Source of the DNA: Paragonimus westermani | Lineage: Eukaryota > Platyhelminthes > Trematoda > Plagiorchiida > Troglotrematidae | Length of the DNA stretch: 64,000 bases | NCBI GenBank assembly: GCA_008508345.1 | Contig: QNGE01001271.1 | Span: 28,597 to 92,596, forward strand | Direction of reading: 5' to 3' | Shown: one piece after another, positions 59,831 through 64,000 of the stretch | How positions within the stretch are numbered: position 1 is the stretch's first letter | Layout: each line of letters starts with the position of its first letter | Position numbers and translations under genes: made by a program | Notes under the pieces: model-generated | What the model was told of the DNA's origin: nothing | Databases searched by the model: none | Seen by the model: the letters and a program-made list of their open reading frames with translations, nothing else

Positions 59831-62800
59831 TATTAGCCAGCCTAAGTTGTCGGTACTAGTTGTTTAGAGATCACATAGTTGATCGACAGGATTCTCAAAT
59901 TGAGCTTCAATATAAATACTATTAGTCTTGCGCGATGGAATTTTATAATCAAAATTTAGAGTCGACGCTTCTAGTTGCACCGAATTCAGTTGTACTAAAG
60001 AACAGTTCAGTGCGTACTTACTGGGATCAATTGGAATTGGTTTTCAAGCATGTTTCATACGTGACTTCCGCAAGCGAAATGTGTGCATCTACCAGTCTCC
60101 ATGTTCTAACTCTTTTGTTTAAACTTCTGAAAGGAACTAATTGTTTCAAATTTCTAAAGCGTCTGCCCAGAGCTCAACATGAGTGTTAACCAGCTGACGT
60201 ACAGTACATGTTAAGCATTACTGATGAGTAGTCAGGGATTCGGTTGGTTTCGAACTGTGCGTTGCTCCGATCTAATCACACCTTTTGCAGATTGACTTTC
60301 CAACCAATCTGATTCGAAAAGAAACATTAGACTAGGGTTTCGCGCTTATCAGGGGTTCTCAGTAGTGCATATTCTTACCACTGTTGGGGTTTGAGCTCTA
60401 GTCACTCTTTCATGAGACAAATATGTTGATCACTACGCCGTTGACCTCACATTAGGCGTGATCGGATTATCACAAATAGGCGTTCAGCCTCTATTGACTG
60501 GCTTTCACAAGAGGCTGACTGGAAAATCTGTCTGGATGCGAAAACTGTAATTGAATGTGAGTGGTGTTCAAACTGTTGAGCAGTATGTGAGCAACTTACA
60601 AACGTGCCAGAAATGTTTCAAACAGGTTTTTTTCATATAATAACAAAGGCACTCAAACAATCACCTTAAAGTCGTTCGTATTCAATTTCCCTTTTGAAGT
60701 TTAATTATCATTTTCAGCTTCATACTTTCAATCATTCTGCAGGCTGCAAGGATATTAGGCAAACAGCGGTCTCTGTGTAGATTGGTATTGTAGCCCAGTG
60801 AATCTTCGGCCAATCATTTTCTTCCTGATTGCATCTGAAGATATAAACGCACTCTCATCTGATCTGAGCTTGAACCAGTCCCCCCGCTCGATACGTTTAC
60901 ACCCTCGGTGACGTAATCGTTGAGAATGTGGACGCGTAGACTGTAGAGCCGAGTAGGCAGGAGCTCCATTTATCAGCTACTCATCCGAATAACGATACCA
61001 CGCTACCGTTAAATCATACGACTAATGAAATTCATAGTTTTGAGCTAGTCTGAACTTACGGATTTGATGGGTCTTCATGCTGAGTGCTAACTTAGTTGGA
61101 AGTGACGACGATATGGTCACTGGCTAGGAAAGCCTTCATCATTCTGCTGAGCAAGTTTGGTTAGAGAGCTTGCGACCATCCCCACCTCTGGTTTGAGACA
61201 TTCTTTGACATGGTGTCGTAGTCAGTAGTGAACCGATATCCGTAAGCCTGTTGACTCTTTTCCTCTGAAACTCAATTGCTTTTGTGTTTACTCTTTCCTT
61301 TCTTTTTGTTCGCCATACATTTGTACTTATCACGCAGGAATTTGGACCATTGTCACGGTCAACGGCAACCTTGAGCCTTTGTATCCACGGGTGTAGCTCT
61401 GAGCTGAAAAGTCTGACGATTTTGTTAATGATGATATGGTTTATGGAGATGTACGAAACATATTAGTCGTTTACTGTATGTAACACATAGTTGTATGAGC
61501 GCAATGGACGACTTATTCTTTTTCGAAGCAGCTTATCTGAGTTATTCACATAGTTCTTGCTGTCATACAGATGAAATAACGTTCGGCTTTAACAAGTTGC
61601 CATTTATGCTCTGTTTCTCGTGGTTTGTTCAACTTGTTTAGGCTTCCGGTCTAAACACTGACTGCATATTTGGACTGTATGTCTCAGGTCGAACTCATTC
61701 GGCATATCCGTAGTAGGGTAGTTCCTGTGTGCTTCCGGGGTATGTCAAGATTGTTACGTGTGGTCGGAGCAACATTTCGTTAATTTTGTTCAGCCACGTG
61801 CACCTTATGGTGGTCGAACAGTTTAGTGCATTGGAGCAAAACCTTGAGGCTTGTCTGATCGACACGTATCAGTCCGTTCTAGGGACGTGTACAACAAATG
61901 TTTGAAGGTCTAAATTTCTCAATTTACGAAGCAACAAGATGAGGATTCAAAAAGAGCCAAACTGTGAATCGATAAGTAAGAAGGCTATTCTTTTTTCGTA
62001 CACTTAACCGACTAACAAGTGAAGTTAACAAAACACAATCAATCAGTACATGTTGCATTCGTACTGACAAGCTTTAATTGTGTCTAAGGTATGCCATGGT
62101 AACCTGTTGTCCAAGAGATGGTTGTTGTCGTTGCACTTTTTCATCTGCTCGGTGTCTAAACGATTACACACCCGATTTTCCTATTGTGTACATACAGCCC
62201 TTGATTTTATTTTATCAGTTTACTTTGTTTATCGATCAATTAATGTATACATTAAGTTTGAATCAATTGTTGGCTTCTCCGCGTTTTCGTTTCGTCTATT
62301 GAATCATTCAAATATTTGACGGTTTGTCACACATATCCCTGTAAGAATGAGTGGCGGTTGCTGGTTGGGTATATTGCAGTATTTCGCCTTTACACATCCA
62401 ATCGTATATTTGTGAGGCCATCAGTTCGCCAATGTGACTGATGAGGACGAACCAAGAGTTATCTCAGTATACACCATACGCACCATTTCTAGCATTTTTC
62501 ACATTCTGCATATGTCCCTGTCAAGTACTGTATCGTGTGCAGTACGATTTAGCCTGTTTCACTCGTGTCGTTTTTGTGTCAGATTCAATAACAATATTCA
62601 TCCGGTAATCGGGCTACGCATATCCGTTTTTAATATTTTTATATTGAAGCTGTAACTTACCTTACCGTTTATCCGTAAGCCCCTGTTTCGTCTTCGGTTG
62701 AGTGTCTTGTCTAGTATCCGTCACCTGAAGTGCGTTGAGAGTCGCACATATGTACCCCGGTAGAAAATCTACTCTCCTGATTTTCGTAAGTTTGAATCTT

Positions 62801-64000
62801 CTCGCATGGATCGCTACGGTTCCCCCATCTTCTGCAAACGTAGGAGTACCCATCTGTATCATTGCCGTAAACGGAACATACATGCAGAGATTACACGGAC
62901 CCGTTCAACACGATTAGAATCACTGTACTACAAGTGCAAGCTGTTGTATAGGCTGATGAATACGCGATGAGGGGCTTTATGTTGAAAAACTGTTGTGACG
63001 ATCTAGCCACTCCTGTTGTGCGAGACAGCTTGTGAATAACTGTTCAATCAACTGAAGGGTTTTTGAATGGCTTTCGTAGAGTTTTCGGTTAGCGACTCTG
63101 ACTTCATCCAGCTGCTGGAATGTTAACATCTGCTCACAGCCCCAAATATGAAATCTTGATATACTGTGGGCGAGGACGCTTCTGTTTTATCACCCTCATC
63201 TTACATGGAAGTCTGAACGCCCTCCGTTCAGTCGAACGGAACTCTCTTGGGACTGTGGAGTGCGAGAAGTTAATAGAGCAAGCCGATTTCATTCCCTCGT
63301 AGGCCTGAGACGTATATGGAGAACTGTTGAAGCAGTGATCACCGGTAAGAGTGAGCTCGCACGCTGTTGGCGAGTGGATTAACGGATTTACTGCTTTCGG
63401 TGAACGACGTATGATGCGTCTTATTATTGGGAGTGTTTTGTACATGTTTTTACTTCGTACTTTTTCCAGTTTCACTTTCCTGCTTTTGGAATGGAATGTA
63501 AGAAGGGAATGAGCAGAAAATAAGCCTCTTGTTGCTTCTCATCTGTCAGTGACTCACGCGACAGTAAGCCAGCTTTTAAAGTTGACCTCGGCACCACACT
63601 TAATAGCTCACGGTTTTCTTAGTTAGTCATCAGTTAACTGTCAGTGAACGATTTCTTAGGTACCAGGCGTTCTGTCAACACGCGTAAATTAGTTCGGTGA
63701 TAACAACACTGACCACCAATCTTACGATCATCTGTCTTGACCGCTCCTGCCAAAGATTGAGCAACCTAAGCGGTTAAGTCGCGTAACAAAATGCCCCATC
63801 GTGTATAGACCGAAAAACGACCTCTTTCTTCATAAACGGTGAATAACCCAATCCGCATAAGCTGCGCTTTAATATCTGGGTTGTCGACCAGCAATGTGGA
63901 ACCTTTCGAAATACACGTCGATTGTGTAGCTGAAACCGTTAGTCATCCCGCTGCATGTACCCGGCGGAGAAGAATAACTAACCCTTGAGGGCTTTGTGAA
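59831..64000. other. No gene recognised
   Basis: About 4.2 kb without a supported exon. Short open frames on both strands (59935-60189, 61139-61466, 62078-62319, 62662-62883, 63134-63475) lack domains and credible splice borders. One possible SINE-like fragment is listed separately. Confidence 0.45.
60375..60440 (-). repeat. Possible degenerate tRNA-like SINE head
   Basis: On the minus strand, ggcgtagtgatcaaca (A-box-like) is followed by gagctcaaacccc (B-box-like). A similar short string (atgaactctagtcatt) occurs near 36358. Weak evidence. Confidence 0.3.

Noticed and set aside
1..64000. Prokaryotic features such as operons, CRISPR arrays or prophage
   Set aside because: Short split exons with GT-AG borders, retroelements typical of animals, and absence of long contiguous frames or regularly spaced repeats.

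Overview
This looks like eukaryotic (metazoan) DNA, most likely from a parasitic flatworm and probably a digenean fluke. The signs are sparse short exons with GT-AG borders, kilobase-scale introns, moderate GC by eye, a Penelope-like element carrying a GIY-YIG domain, and decayed non-LTR retrotransposons. The species assignment is an inference. Nothing suggests a prokaryotic operon, a CRISPR array or a prophage.

The main content is one long multi-exon gene on the + strand, from about 6.3 kb to 55.7 kb or 57.3 kb. I read it as an L1CAM/neuroglian-type cell-adhesion receptor. Its 5' half (6.3-27.6 kb) encodes immunoglobulin domains. A linker exon at 27.96 kb moves into the fibronectin type III (FN3) region (about 28-40 kb, only partly resolved). 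One exon at 42.4 kb encodes a transmembrane helix, and exons at 50.3, 54.3 and 55.5 kb encode an L1-like cytoplasmic tail. Reading phases agree across most neighbouring exons, which is the best support for the model. The signal-peptide exon, one Ig exon near 21 kb and several FN3 exons are not certain. The tail aligns well with the L1 family up to a GSDAD...LDDY segment, but the ankyrin-binding FIGQY motif expected just after it is not recognisable.

Upstream (0-6 kb) are a dispersed repeat, a fresh-looking 99-bp tandem duplication and a minus-strand LINE reverse-transcriptase relic. The introns hold LINE endonuclease relics (14.4 kb and 45 kb), a Penelope endonuclease fragment (46.2 kb), a tRNA-derived SINE-like unit (36.9 kb), simple repeats (23.8, 24.9 and 49.7 kb) and a dispersed repeat family (22.0, 41.05 and 52.2 kb). 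Downstream (58.2-59.8 kb, minus strand) is a decayed but readable Penelope-like element with RT and GIY-YIG domains. The remaining 59.8-64 kb shows no supported gene.

Exon borders come from reading splice motifs, frame and domain patterns by eye. No alignment, transcript or database search was available.
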